A stretch of 64,000 nt of DNA from Pseudalkalibacillus sp052246725 (GTDB lineage: Bacteria; Bacillota; Bacilli; Bacillales; Fictibacillaceae), in the NCBI GenBank assembly GCA_052246725.1, contig JBQQCL010000002.1. The stretch is one strand, 5' to 3'. Shown here in pieces: positions 42,496-50,644 of the stretch. Position numbers and translations under genes: made by a program. The notes beneath the pieces were generated by a model. That model worked only from the letters and a program-made list of their open reading frames with translations. It made no database searches and was not told where the DNA came from. The number at the start of each line of letters is the position of its first letter. Position 1 is the first letter of the stretch.

Positions 42496-43400
42496 TTCTG
42501 CACCACCTTCATGAACATGTCCTCTAACGTTGTACGAGCAAGCTCAAACTTCGTTAGCGGTAAGCCCTGATTTTTCACAATCTCCAGGATTTCCTTCCGC
42601 CCTTCATCAAGGTTCGAAACAAAAACATGCAAGCATTCTTTGTTCATTTCTACTCGTTCAACAGAATCCAACTGTGTGAATGTTTCAGAATAACGGTCTG
42701 TAGAATCCCCAAAGCATAAGTCGATTTTATCAACTTGATGCTTGGCCCGAACCTCGTGTATACTTCCAGCCTCCAAGATCTCACCGTGATGCATGACGAG
42801 CAATTCATCACTGATCTCTTCCGCATCATTTAGGATATGGGTCGAAAAAAGGAGGGTCGTATGTTCCTTCAACTTCTCCATCAGGGTCAATACTTCACGT
42901 CGTCCGATCGGGTCCAGTGCTGAGACTGGTTCATCAAGCATAAGCAACTTCGGTTCATGAATGAGCGCCTGAGCGATTCCAAGACGTTGTCTCATCCCTC
43001 CAGAGTACTTTTTAATCCTCTGAGTGGCAGCATCCGATATCCCGACGATTTTTAACAATTCGTCTGCCTTAGAGGATGCAGATGTCTTAGGGAGATACGC
43101 AAGCTGTCCAACATAGATGAGAAATTCCTTCCCTGTCATCCATTCATGGAAGGCTGGATATTGCGGCAAATAGCCAATATGACGACGGATATCTTTCGTG
43201 TCATCCAATCCCTCAAACATGATCGACCCAGAAGTAGGCCGGATCAGTCCTGAAAGCATCCGGAGTGTGGTCGTTTTTCCAGCACCGTTCGGCCCTAAAA
43301 GTGCGACACACATACCTGGATTAAGTTTAAAATCAACATTCTTCACAACATGTTTTCCATCAAATTGTTTGTTTAAATTTCGTACTGTAATCATTGACAT
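42492..43400 (-). CDS. ABC transporter ATP-binding protein (YxlF-like)
   Basis: 302 residues. Walker A GPNGAGKTT, Q-loop GYLPQYPAF, signature YSGGMRQRLGIAQALI, Walker B LLMLDEPVSALD and H-loop LLFSTHILNDAEE are all intact, with the C-terminal extension usual for ABC-2 exporters. Pairs with the permease gene overlapping it downstream, and with the small PLDc_N protein upstream, as in B. subtilis yxlEFG. Confidence 0.93.
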   Translation of the reverse strand: MSMITVRNLNKQFDGKHVVKNVDFKLNPGMCVALLGPNGAGKTTTLRMLSGLIRPTSGSIMFEGLDDTKDIRRHIGYLPQYPAFHEWMTGKEFLIYVGQLAYLPKTSASSKADELLKIVGISDAATQRIKKYSGGMRQRLGIAQALIHEPKLLMLDEPVSALDPIGRREVLTLMEKLKEHTTLLFSTHILNDAEEISDELLVMHHGEILEAGSIHEVRAKHQVDKIDLCFGDSTDRYSETFTQLDSVERVEMNKECLHVFVSNLDEGRKEILEIVKNQGLPLTKFELARTTLEDMFMKVVQK

Positions 43401-43403
43401 ATA

Positions 43404-43592
43404 TCAGTGCTTCCTTCCAATTAAAAAATAAAGTATCGGACCGAATGGGTTTATTATTAAAATAATGAATAGCCACATCCATCGAGGACCATTCGTCTCC
43501 TTCGTCCGAAACCAATCAAACAATGCAAGGCCAATAAGGATCAGTTCAATGATCAAAATCGGTAAAATCAGTTCCCACCTAATGACGTCCAT
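43404..43592 (-). CDS. Small PLDc_N-domain membrane protein (YxlE-like)
   Basis: 62 residues with two transmembrane helices (LILPILIIELILIGLALFDW and WMWLFIILIINPFGPILYFLIG) and the PLD-nuclease N-terminal domain pattern, including NPFGPILYFLIGR. In B. subtilis YxlE sits with YxlF and YxlG and limits sigma-Y activity; no sigma-Y gene is found here. AGGGGG precedes the ATG. First gene of the ABC operon. Confidence 0.82.
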   Translation of the reverse strand: MDVIRWELILPILIIELILIGLALFDWFRTKETNGPRWMWLFIILIINPFGPILYFLIGRKH

Positions 43593-43661
43593 ACCAATTA
43601 CCCCCTATGAAATTGTCTCTTATATATACGATTGAAAAAGGATTTGGATTCAAAAACATTT

Positions 43662-43679
43662 GACTGACGTTCGTCAGTC
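43662..43679. promoter_or_regulatory. Perfect 8-2-8 dyad upstream of the ABC operon
   Basis: GACTGACG-TT-CGTCAGTC lies about 70-90 nt upstream of the YxlE-like start. It has the size and symmetry of TetR-family operators. Next to it on the minus strand TTGAAT and TATATA could be a promoter (spacing 19 nt, weak). No regulator gene is adjacent. Confidence 0.4.
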
Positions 43680-43878
43680 CTCATTTTGGAAAAATTGAAG
43701 CTTTTTGAACATAGATTACTTGTTTTTAGAGTTATATTGAATTTTCCAGAGAGGATCACCGAAAAAATCATGTGATTCTCCTCACATTCATGTTATTTAC
43801 CTCCAAAATAAATCCTTAATAAGGAGAATGCGGTCATTATCTCTACAACTCAAAAATTATCTCAATAACACCTAAAAA

Positions 43879-43902
43879 AGCACCGCCATTCGTGGCAGTG
43901 CT
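43879..43902 (-). terminator. Terminator of the second trhO gene
   Basis: AGCACCGCCA and TGGCAGTGCT pair around a 4-nt loop with one mismatch, then T6 on the minus strand. The remaining 200 bases up to 43662 hold no gene. Confidence 0.8.
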
Positions 43903-43913
43903 CTCATATATGA

Positions 43914-44825
43914 TTATGCTTGTTGTTCAGTTGGTTGTTCATAGCGGTTGCGTGGGTGTTCACGACATTCGTCTGAACAAGAACGCATATGCTTTTCTTC
44001 ACATTCGTGACATGCCACGTGTTGAATGTTGCATTCTGGGTTCGCACAATTAACGTAGCGATCCTCAGGTTTACCGCAATAATAGCATTTTCCGACTACC
44101 TTTTTTTCCACGCGGTTGATCGGTACTGAAATACGCTCATCGAAGACGTAGCATTTTCCATCGTATAGTTGTCCTTTGGTTTTCTCGTTTTTGGAATAAT
44201 TGATAATTCCACCGTGTAACTGGTTTACGTCTTCAAAGCCTTCATTCTTCAAAAAACCGGAGAACTTTTCGCAGCGGATTCCTCCTGTGCAGTACGTGAG
44301 GATTTTTTTCCCTTCAAAATTCTCACGGTTCTGCTTAATCCAATCAGGAAGCTCGCGAAATGTTGTGATATCAGGACGGATCGCGCCTCTGAAGTGGCCG
44401 ATGTCATATTCGTAATCGTTACGAGCGTCGATGATGACGACATCATCACGTTGCATCGCTTCATAAAATTCCTCTGGTTTTAAATGTTTACCTGTTGTGA
44501 CATTTGGATTGATTTCTTTTAGAACACCAGAGTTCACAAGTTCAGGCCGATAACGCACGTGCATTTTCTTGAATGCATGTCCATCCGCTTCATCTATTTT
44601 AAACTCAATACCTTTGAACCTTTCATCGTTAAGCAGGGATTGCATATACGCGTCTGTCTGTTCAACAGTTCCGGATACTGTACCGTTGATCCCTTCATCC
44701 GCAATAAGGATTCGACCTTTCAAGTCGAGATCTTTACAAAATTGCAGATGTTCATCCTTGAATTGTTCGCCATTTTCTAACTCAGTGTACTTGTAATAAA
44801 GTAATACTCGATATGGTTTTGTCAT
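43914..44825 (-). CDS. trhO: tRNA uridine(34) hydroxylase TrhO, second copy
   Basis: 303-residue paralogue of the protein at 31796-32692 with the same domain order: RILIADEGINGTVSGTVEQT, DARNDYEYDIGHFRGAIRPD, active-site LTYCTGGIRCEKFSGFL, and a C-terminal Cys-rich region (CYYCGKPEDRYVNC, CNIQHVACHECEEKHMRSC). Both copies keep all catalytic and zinc residues. AGGTGATCAACC precedes the start. Whether the two differ in tRNA substrate or regulation cannot be told. Confidence 0.9.
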   Translation of the reverse strand: MTKPYRVLLYYKYTELENGEQFKDEHLQFCKDLDLKGRILIADEGINGTVSGTVEQTDAYMQSLLNDERFKGIEFKIDEADGHAFKKMHVRYRPELVNSGVLKEINPNVTTGKHLKPEEFYEAMQRDDVVIIDARNDYEYDIGHFRGAIRPDITTFRELPDWIKQNRENFEGKKILTYCTGGIRCEKFSGFLKNEGFEDVNQLHGGIINYSKNEKTKGQLYDGKCYVFDERISVPINRVEKKVVGKCYYCGKPEDRYVNCANPECNIQHVACHECEEKHMRSCSDECREHPRNRYEQPTEQQA

Positions 44826-44956
44826 GGTTGATCACCTATTCCTATGATATTGTATTGCAGGTACAACACCAGTTACAACGTTATATATTAGCAAACCCAA
44901 CCAATGTTTGGCAAGTGAATTTTCATGGAATTTGTTGTAACCATGGAATAAGTACT

Positions 44957-45988
44957 TTATTTCACTTTTTCGAACAGGTTTTGAAAAGCAATCAGTGTTT
45001 GATCGATATGTTCATCGGTGATTTGATGATGGGTAGTCAATCGGATTGTCGTCGGACCGAATGGAACGGCAAGGATCCCTTTCGCTTTTAATGTTGACAA
45101 AATCTCATCCACTGATTTCCCTGTCGCTTCTGTCTCCACAACAACAATGTTTGTTTCAACCTGATTGTTGATTTTAAGATCGGTGATGTTACGTATACCT
45201 TCTGCAAGTCGTCTTGCACGTTCGTGATCTGCTTTCAAACGGTCTGCCATCTTGGTGAGAGCGATTAATCCTGGTGCTGCAACAACACCGACCTGTCGCA
45301 ACCCTCCACCTAACCTTTTACGCCATTTGCGGGCACGTCGGATGAATGGTTCGCTACCCGCGATAATCGATCCGATAGGGGCTCCAAGTCCTTTTGAAAG
45401 GCAAATTTGAACAGTCGACGTATGCTCCGTAAAAGCCTTGACTGGAACAGCAAGTTCTGCTGCTGCATTGAACAAACGGGCTCCGTCCAGATGCACAGGA
45501 ATACTGTGCTCCTGAGCGACTTGATGAAGCTCCCTCATGTTTTCGATCGGAACAATTGCGCCTCCCGCACGGTTATGGGTATTTTCAAGACAAACCAAAC
45601 CTGTCTCAGGAAAGTGGACGTCTTCCCCGCGGATGGCATTCCGCAAATCATTCGGATTGATCGCCCCACGCTTGCCTTTGATCGTCCTGGTCTGAACGCC
45701 TCCAAAAGCGGAAATAGCCCCTCCTTCATAGTAAAAAATATGAGCATCCTCTTCGAGCAGTACTTCGTTCCCAGGTTGACAGTGAGTAAGGACTGCAATC
45801 TGATTTCCCTGCGTACCGCTTGTTACAAATATTGCTGCTTCCTTATCAAGGATTTCTGCTGCTTTTTCCTCTAATTTTTGAACTGTAGGATCTTCACCGT
45901 ATACATCATCTCCGACTTCAGCTTCATACATCGCTTTCCGCATTTCTTCCGTCGGCTTCGTAATGGTATCACTCCGTAAATCGATCAC
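44957..45988 (-). CDS. ltaE: Low-specificity L-threonine aldolase
   Basis: 343-residue PLP enzyme that cleaves L-threonine and L-allo-threonine to glycine and acetaldehyde. Motifs: IDLRSDTITKPTEEMR, VGDDVYGEDPTV, FVTSGTQGNQIA, CLENTHNRAGG, HLDGARLFNAA and the PLP lysine in ICLSKGLGAPIGSI. GTG start with AAAGGAGAGG upstream. It follows the amidohydrolase gene after 15 nt, so the two form an operon. Confidence 0.94.
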   Translation of the reverse strand: MIDLRSDTITKPTEEMRKAMYEAEVGDDVYGEDPTVQKLEEKAAEILDKEAAIFVTSGTQGNQIAVLTHCQPGNEVLLEEDAHIFYYEGGAISAFGGVQTRTIKGKRGAINPNDLRNAIRGEDVHFPETGLVCLENTHNRAGGAIVPIENMRELHQVAQEHSIPVHLDGARLFNAAAELAVPVKAFTEHTSTVQICLSKGLGAPIGSIIAGSEPFIRRARKWRKRLGGGLRQVGVVAAPGLIALTKMADRLKADHERARRLAEGIRNITDLKINNQVETNIVVVETEATGKSVDEILSTLKAKGILAVPFGPTTIRLTTHHQITDEHIDQTLIAFQNLFEKVK

Positions 45989-46003
45989 TTCGATCCTCTC
46001 CTT

Positions 46004-46855
46004 TTATATGAATGGTTTCAATTTCGGGAATACGTTTAGTGCAGTATTATAAAAAACATCCTCATGATGCTTTTTTGGAATGATGCTCTTGATGAACTCA
46101 ATATATGGCTTAACAGGGACCAACGGCCAATCCGTTCCGAACATGAATTTGCTGTAGTTGTCCGTGAAAGTCAATGCATGTAACAAATGATTGAAAAAGC
46201 GTGGGGATTCCTTGTAACGTTTGATATCCTCTCCCGTTCCGACAACAAGCCCGGATAAATCTGCGAAAACGTTGCGGTTTTTATATACAACCTCTGCCCC
46301 GTCCAGTGTCCACGGGTCACCAAAATGAGCCATGACGAAGTTGATTTCACGGTGCTTGACTGCTACTTCATCCAATGTCAACGGGTGGGCATATTTCAAA
46401 AGTCCCCTCTCGGAGTACGTATCTCCGGTATGGAAAACGATAGGCAGATCAAATTCTTTTGCCAACTCGTAGACCGGTTCGTATACTTCATCATAAGCGT
46501 AGAAAGGATAATAACCTAAGTAGATTTTCAAGCCGACGACTTCTGGTTTCTGGACCTCTGAGCGTAACCTTACCATCGCTTCTTCATCGAGCTGATATGG
46601 GTTGATTCCAGCGCAATAGACGATCGGAGCTGCTTGGTCAGCGAGATCCAACCCCATTGGCGTTCGTGCATTTTTATCCGGAAAACCGTTCTGTTCCATT
46701 TCAGCAAGCCCCATACCAATTCCTATTCTGACTCCAGCCTCTCGATATTCTTTGTAGATTCCTTCAGACGAATAATCCACTCCGGAAAGGTCTAGCGCTG
46801 TGTTGTGGAAGCTTTCGATCTTCGATAAGTGCATATGAGCATCAATGATTTTCAT
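46004..46855 (-). CDS. Amidohydrolase-family (TIM-barrel) metal-dependent hydrolase
   Basis: 283 residues, amidohydrolase_2 type. The HxH metal motif is DAHMHLSK at the N-terminus; further ligands are in IVFHTGDT, FVMAHFGD and FGTDWPLVP. Such enzymes decarboxylate or hydrolyse small ring compounds; the substrate is unknown. Start with GGAGGTG. Upstream of ltaE in a probable two-gene operon. Confidence 0.85.
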   Translation of the reverse strand: MKIIDAHMHLSKIESFHNTALDLSGVDYSSEGIYKEYREAGVRIGIGMGLAEMEQNGFPDKNARTPMGLDLADQAAPIVYCAGINPYQLDEEAMVRLRSEVQKPEVVGLKIYLGYYPFYAYDEVYEPVYELAKEFDLPIVFHTGDTYSERGLLKYAHPLTLDEVAVKHREINFVMAHFGDPWTLDGAEVVYKNRNVFADLSGLVVGTGEDIKRYKESPRFFNHLLHALTFTDNYSKFMFGTDWPLVPVKPYIEFIKSIIPKKHHEDVFYNTALNVFPKLKPFI

Positions 46856-46891
46856 CCGACACCTCCATGAGATATAAATTGGGTGAAAAGG

Positions 46892-46920
46892 AAACCCTCA
46901 CTCGTGTTGAGCAAGGGTTC
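46892..46920 (-). terminator. Terminator of the MFS gene
   Basis: On the minus strand AACCCTTGCTC pairs with GAGTGAGGGTT (one mismatch), followed by a pyrimidine-rich tail. Confidence 0.7.
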
Positions 46921-46966
46921 TGAATTTTCTATGTTCATTTTATCATAGGATTGTCTTTGGCAAGGA

Positions 46967-48268
46967 TTATTTGGCTGTGGAAATTTCCCGCTGAAGTGCA
47001 GGTTCAGGCATTTGGCGGTTCTCGACCCAGCGATCGAGGGACAAGTAGACGATTCCAGCGATGATACAGCCGATTCCTAAAATCGTGAACATCAAATTTC
47101 CAAGCTTGTATTCAAGTAAAATTCCACCGATCAATGGCCCAGCAACTCCGCCTAAAATCCATTGGAGTCCCGCTGCACCCATATAAGTTCCTCGCAGGTG
47201 CTCCGGGGCCAGGTTGGCAACAAAAGTCATCTGGACCGGTGACATCAGCATTTCCCCGAGCGTATAGATTCCGTATATCGCCAGGAAGACAACCATTACG
47301 ATCAAGTAGTTCGTGTTAAGTGCATGAAAAGCCTGTGGCAGCCACCCCACAGATAATAAGCCGAATCCGAAAAGGATACAACCGTATAACATCACCCTTC
47401 CAATCGCCCTGTTCCCAGCCCATCGCGAAATCGGAAACTGGAACAACACGACGAGTAAACCGTTGAAAGCCAACATGTACGTATACGGATTTTGAGCATC
47501 TGTCAGGTTTGGCAGGGTCTGGTCGAAGTGCAATGGCAGCATCCCTTCTGTTTGAGTAAAGGACATCGAGATAACCACGCCTGTAATGATGAAGACAAAC
47601 AAAAGCTTATCTCGTAAAATCACCTGGAATGGACTCGGGAAATCTCCCCCTTTTTGTTCTTCTTTTGTAGTGTTTTGCGATTTTTCTTTTTTCGGTAAGC
47701 TTTCCTTGATCCATATCAGTACGATTGCAGCATAGAAAAACATGCTTGCAGCTGAAATCATGAAAATGACAGCTTTTGAAAAGATGACAACCGATGCTCC
47801 CAACAAAGGACCGATTGCAGCACCGATATTATGTCCCATCCGAAGAAGCCCGAATGCTTCTGTCCTTTTTTCAGGTGATGTCACATCGGCTACCATCGCA
47901 GATGCAGCCGGATGGAACAACGAATTGAAGAATCCTAAGAACAAGGATAAAATGACGAACGACCAAAAATCATCCAGCCAGACAAAACCAAGCATGACGA
48001 CAGCGTTACCTGCCATTGATCCGACCATAAGTGGTTTTCGACCATAAATATCAGCGAGACGCCCTCCAATCATAGTCCCGATAACCGATGCAAGAGGAGA
48101 TACCCCCATGACGATTCCGACCTCCCAAATATGGTCGACGCGATCTTTCAAATATAATGCCAAAAATGGCAATAACATCATAAACGCAATTCCATTGATC
48201 GACTCACCGATGAACCGGATCCAGACATTGCGATCCATTTCACGATAAGCCCTCCACGTATCTTTCAT
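46967..48268 (-). CDS. MFS transporter, multidrug-efflux type
   Basis: 433 residues and twelve predicted helices. The MFS motif A is GGRLADIYGRKPLMV between helices 2 and 3, and a second-half equivalent (FQFPISRWAGNRAIGRV) follows. GHNIGAAIGPLLG in helix 5 is the antiporter-type motif C. A basic cytosolic loop (KESLPKKEKSQNTTKEEQK) separates the halves. Likely proton-driven export of a drug or metabolite. Confidence 0.88.
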   Translation of the reverse strand: MKDTWRAYREMDRNVWIRFIGESINGIAFMMLLPFLALYLKDRVDHIWEVGIVMGVSPLASVIGTMIGGRLADIYGRKPLMVGSMAGNAVVMLGFVWLDDFWSFVILSLFLGFFNSLFHPAASAMVADVTSPEKRTEAFGLLRMGHNIGAAIGPLLGASVVIFSKAVIFMISAASMFFYAAIVLIWIKESLPKKEKSQNTTKEEQKGGDFPSPFQVILRDKLLFVFIITGVVISMSFTQTEGMLPLHFDQTLPNLTDAQNPYTYMLAFNGLLVVLFQFPISRWAGNRAIGRVMLYGCILFGFGLLSVGWLPQAFHALNTNYLIVMVVFLAIYGIYTLGEMLMSPVQMTFVANLAPEHLRGTYMGAAGLQWILGGVAGPLIGGILLEYKLGNLMFTILGIGCIIAGIVYLSLDRWVENRQMPEPALQREISTAK

Positions 48269-48396
48269 TTCTCCCCCAACTTTCTCGGTACTTTATTTTT
48301 TGGTAAATTGATTGCATTAAAAAAGACTTGGTAAATCTATGCGTTGGCGTAGGTTCAGGACTACGCCGAATTGTTGATTGGCTGTAAAGTTATCCT

Positions 48397-48442
48397 TTAT
48401 AAACACAAAAAAAAGCCGCAGGATTCCACATCCCACAGCTTT
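48397..48442 (-). terminator. Terminator after the 24-codon ORF
   Basis: AAAGCTGTGGGAT pairs with ATCCTGCGGCTTT (two mismatches), then T8 on the minus strand. Confidence 0.7.
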
Positions 48443-48472
48443 AAACACAAAATTCACAAACAAATCGGTTGT

Positions 48473-48547
48473 TTAAAAAACGAAGTGGTATCCATCCTGT
48501 AAAAGATAAAGTTGTTGCTGTGTTTTTACAAATTGTGTGATTTCCAT
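48473..48547 (-). CDS. Very small ORF (24 residues) with strong ribosome site and terminator
   Basis: ATG at 48547 is preceded by AAAGGAGTGGG; the peptide is MEITQFVKTQQQL followed by YLLQDGYHFVF. A good terminator begins about 30 nt after the stop. It has no family that I know. It could be a short secreted or regulatory peptide, or the translated part of a small RNA. It stands alone between the MFS gene and a repeat-rich gap. Confidence 0.5.
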   Translation of the reverse strand: MEITQFVKTQQQLYLLQDGYHFVF

Positions 48548-48723
48548 GAATACCCACTCCTTTCATATTTTTACGACTCCCCACAAGTATAGAGAAAACC
48601 CTTACAAAAGTAAACAGAATGTTTCGTCGAGTCACTGATTGCAGTTTTGGACTTATTTGTTTTTATACTATCGTTGAGCAGGATGCATTGTAGTTTTAAG
48701 TGAGTTAGGTCTATTTTACTAAG

Positions 48724-48828
48724 TTGCTCAAGAAGGCATTGAATTTGCTCAAGAATACCTCAAAATTGCTCAAGATTGGGTGAAATTTGCTCAAGATTAC
48801 TTCAAAATTGCTCAAGCTCCCGACAAAT
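48724..48828. repeat. Five-unit 21-bp tandem repeat (TTGCTCAAG)
   Basis: TTGCTCAAG begins at 48724, 48745, 48766, 48787 and 48808, an exact 21-bp period. Read from 48726 on the plus strand the frame is open with a seven-residue amphipathic unit (AQEGIEF, AQEYLKI, AQDWVKF, AQDYFKI, AQAPDKL), but it has no start codon and is preceded by TAA. Confidence 0.75.
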
Positions 48829-48848
48829 TGTCGATCACCACCTTGGAT

Positions 48849-48908
48849 GGTGCCTGGCACCGAAAATGAAGCCTGCTATATCAGCGTTCTTCAGAGGTGC
48901 CTGGCACC
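48849..48908. repeat. Two copies of the palindrome GGTGCCTGGCACC
   Basis: The 13-bp palindrome occurs at 48849-48861 and 48896-48908, 47 bp apart, 3' of the YpiP-like gene. The same core is scattered widely in many Bacillaceae genomes (from memory). It may act as a hairpin pair. Confidence 0.7.
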
Positions 48909-48925
48909 GCTCTCTAGGAACTTCT

Positions 48926-49699
48926 CTACACTTCTATGGAGCCGAAATGGAATTTGGAGGATTTGCGGATTTCAACGTCAAAGCCGAATTGCGTGAAGCG
49001 AGGACTTTTCCAGTGATCCTTCAATACGACTCGGTATTTTGCCACTCTTTTCGCCTCTTCGATCAACTCTTCAGTTATTGGCTTATACAAAGCAAAATGC
49101 TTCAATGGTTCAATTCCGTCTGCATCCATGATTTTCTCTTCGAACATCGGGTCAAAATACACAACATCGAAACTATCCGAATCAAGCCCTTTCAGAATTT
49201 CATAATGATCCCCTTCACAGACTTCAATAGAACGCGTGGCGGAAACGATCTCAGGCATATCATGTTCATATATACTCAGACCCAGTCTCGTCAAAATAGC
49301 TAACGTAGGACTCCCTTCTATACCGACAACCCTACCCTGTGAACCGACGACGTACTTCGCAACGATACTATCAGCAGCCCATCCGATTGTGCAGTCCAAT
49401 AACGACATTCCTTTTACTAAACGTGCATTCCGAATGAACGGATCCTCTTCTCCCCTTATCAATCTCTTTATCCGGAAGATTGCTGAATTCGGATGAAAAA
49501 ACACTGGCTCTTTAACCTCTGAGTCATAAAATAGGATCCGCTCTTTCCGAACTACGATGACACCTTGACTTTCTATTTCCATCAGTTTTTCAATGGATCG
49601 ATCTCTCCGTTCAACATACTTGATTCCAAGCGTTTCACCTAGTTGTTTTGCTCTTTGTATCAACGTCGACCTTGCTTTTCCACCTGTCGTAATAATCAT
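48926..49699 (-). CDS. Class I SAM-dependent methyltransferase (YpiP/RsmJ-like)
   Basis: 257 residues. SAM motif I is LLDCTIGWAADSIVAKYVVG, motif II VVGIEGSPTLAIL, and the catalytic-region motif is VVYFDPMFEEKIMDADGIEPL, which matches the RsmJ (16S rRNA m2G1516) pattern DPMFPH. The start at 49699 (MIITTGGKAR) has AAGGAG 7 nt upstream. Likely an rRNA methyltransferase; B. subtilis YpiP is the closest relative I recall. Confidence 0.82.
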   Translation of the reverse strand: MIITTGGKARSTLIQRAKQLGETLGIKYVERRDRSIEKLMEIESQGVIVVRKERILFYDSEVKEPVFFHPNSAIFRIKRLIRGEEDPFIRNARLVKGMSLLDCTIGWAADSIVAKYVVGSQGRVVGIEGSPTLAILTRLGLSIYEHDMPEIVSATRSIEVCEGDHYEILKGLDSDSFDVVYFDPMFEEKIMDADGIEPLKHFALYKPITEELIEEAKRVAKYRVVLKDHWKSPRFTQFGFDVEIRKSSKFHFGSIEV

Positions 49700-49827
49700 T
49701 TCATTCTCCTTCAAACATGGGTTTGTACACAAAAATTCCACTCCTGTACCCGTTGCAGTTGAGGCATTTGTACATATTTTGTAAGTATAGCAGACCAGAT
49801 ATCACCAAATATTGGAGGGGAACACTG

Positions 49828-50082
49828 TTGGAAAAAATGAAAAAGTATATGCCTAAGAAAAAAGAGATGCATATGGGGGATATGCCTCACTACATGGAAC
49901 ATGATCATCACTGCTATCCGATGCACCATGGTGGCCATCATGATTATCACCATGGAGGATACGGGTATGGATACGGGTATGGATGCGGGAATACGTTTGC
50001 GATCATCGTCGTATTATTCATCCTATTGATCATTGTCGGAGCAGCTGCTTTTCACCACGGAGGTAAAGGCAAAGACTGCTAA
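49828..50082 (+). CDS. His-rich YjcZ-type small membrane protein
   Basis: 84 residues from a TTG start at 49828 (GGAGGGG 7 nt upstream; an inner ATG at 49837 is possible). The C-terminal half is the YjcZ/sporulation small-protein pattern: GYGYGYGYGCGNTF then the helix AIIVVLFILLIIVGAAAF. The N-terminal half is unusual, with many His and Met residues (MHMGDMPHYMEHDHHCYPMH), a probable metal-binding tail. Expected in spore or membrane; closed by its own terminator. Confidence 0.75.
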   Translation: MEKMKKYMPKKKEMHMGDMPHYMEHDHHCYPMHHGGHHDYHHGGYGYGYGYGCGNTFAIIVVLFILLIIVGAAAFHHGGKGKDC

Positions 50083-50188
50083 AACTGAACAGACACTGTC
50101 AAGCTCATTGCCTACATGAAACGACTCATATAATAGAGTTTGTCTTTTCGTATGTAGTCCATTTGAAATGAAACTATGTACGTCCTGA

Positions 50189-50220
50189 ATCTGGTTGAAT
50201 CCATTCAATCAGATTTTTTC
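50189..50220 (+). terminator. Terminator of the YjcZ-type gene
   Basis: AATCTGGTTGAAT pairs with ATTCAATCAGATT (one mismatch), followed by T6 on the plus strand. It lies about 100 nt after the stop. Confidence 0.75.
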
Positions 50221-50304
50221 TTAGGCTTTTTTAGTAGAGAGTGTAGTTTCTATAAATGGGAAATTACCACGCTTTCTGTGGGCGTTCCGCGAGCCTCTAA
50301 TTGA

Positions 50305-50333
50305 AAAAAGCGAGGTAACTATCCTCGCTTTTT
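50305..50333 (-). terminator. Terminator overlapping the end of the two-helix protein gene
   Basis: AAAAAGCGAGG and CCTCGCTTTTT form a perfect 11-bp stem. The stop codon of the gene (50319-50321) lies in the loop, so its last codons are one arm of the terminator. Confidence 0.8.
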
Positions 50334-50576
50334 CATTCGATACACTTGTATGAAGAAGATGATGAAAAATAGTAAGAGAATACCGAAAACTTGTATGTAT
50401 AAAGGTTGGACTTTACCAAATTCAACTAAGCTCGAATCCTTTGGTAAATAAAGCGACTCACCTATATCAGGTTTAAAAGAGTAGGTAAGTACCATCCCGC
50501 TTAACACTTGAAAAACCATCACCAATACTACGATGGAAAATGTGTAAAGTAATGATCGTTTAATAGCTGATTGCAT
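50319..50576 (-). CDS. Small two-helix membrane protein
   Basis: 85 residues from 50576 (AGAGGGGG upstream; the frame extends 13 codons further without a site). Two transmembrane helices, YTFSIVVLVMVFQVLSGMVL and QVFGILLLFFIIFFIQVY, are separated by an extracytoplasmic loop of about 35 residues, and the tail is basic. The family is not recognised with confidence. Its end is fused to its terminator. Confidence 0.7.
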   Translation of the reverse strand: MQSAIKRSLLYTFSIVVLVMVFQVLSGMVLTYSFKPDIGESLYLPKDSSLVEFGKVQPLYIQVFGILLLFFIIFFIQVYRMKKRG

Positions 50577-50602
50577 TTGACACCCCCTCTTGATGAAATA
50601 AA

Positions 50603-50638
50603 GAAACTGTCCCAAAAGAAAGTGGATGGGACAGTTTC
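50603..50638 (-). terminator. Terminator of brxA
   Basis: GAAACTGTCCCA and TGGGACAGTTTC form a perfect 12-bp stem, with a 12-nt loop, just 3' of brxA. Confidence 0.8.
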
Positions 50639-50644
50639 CTGAAC

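Noticed and set aside
45407..45874. 155-residue plus-strand frame antisense to ltaE
   Set aside because: Shadow of a conserved gene without an initiation site or a recognisable domain.
48724..48828. Coding gene made of the 21-bp repeats
   Set aside because: The open frame lacks a start codon and ribosome site and ends soon after the repeats, so it is listed as a repeat only.
48776..49303. 175-residue plus-strand frame opposite the YpiP-like methyltransferase
   Set aside because: Lies mainly antisense to a motif-rich gene; no ribosome site.
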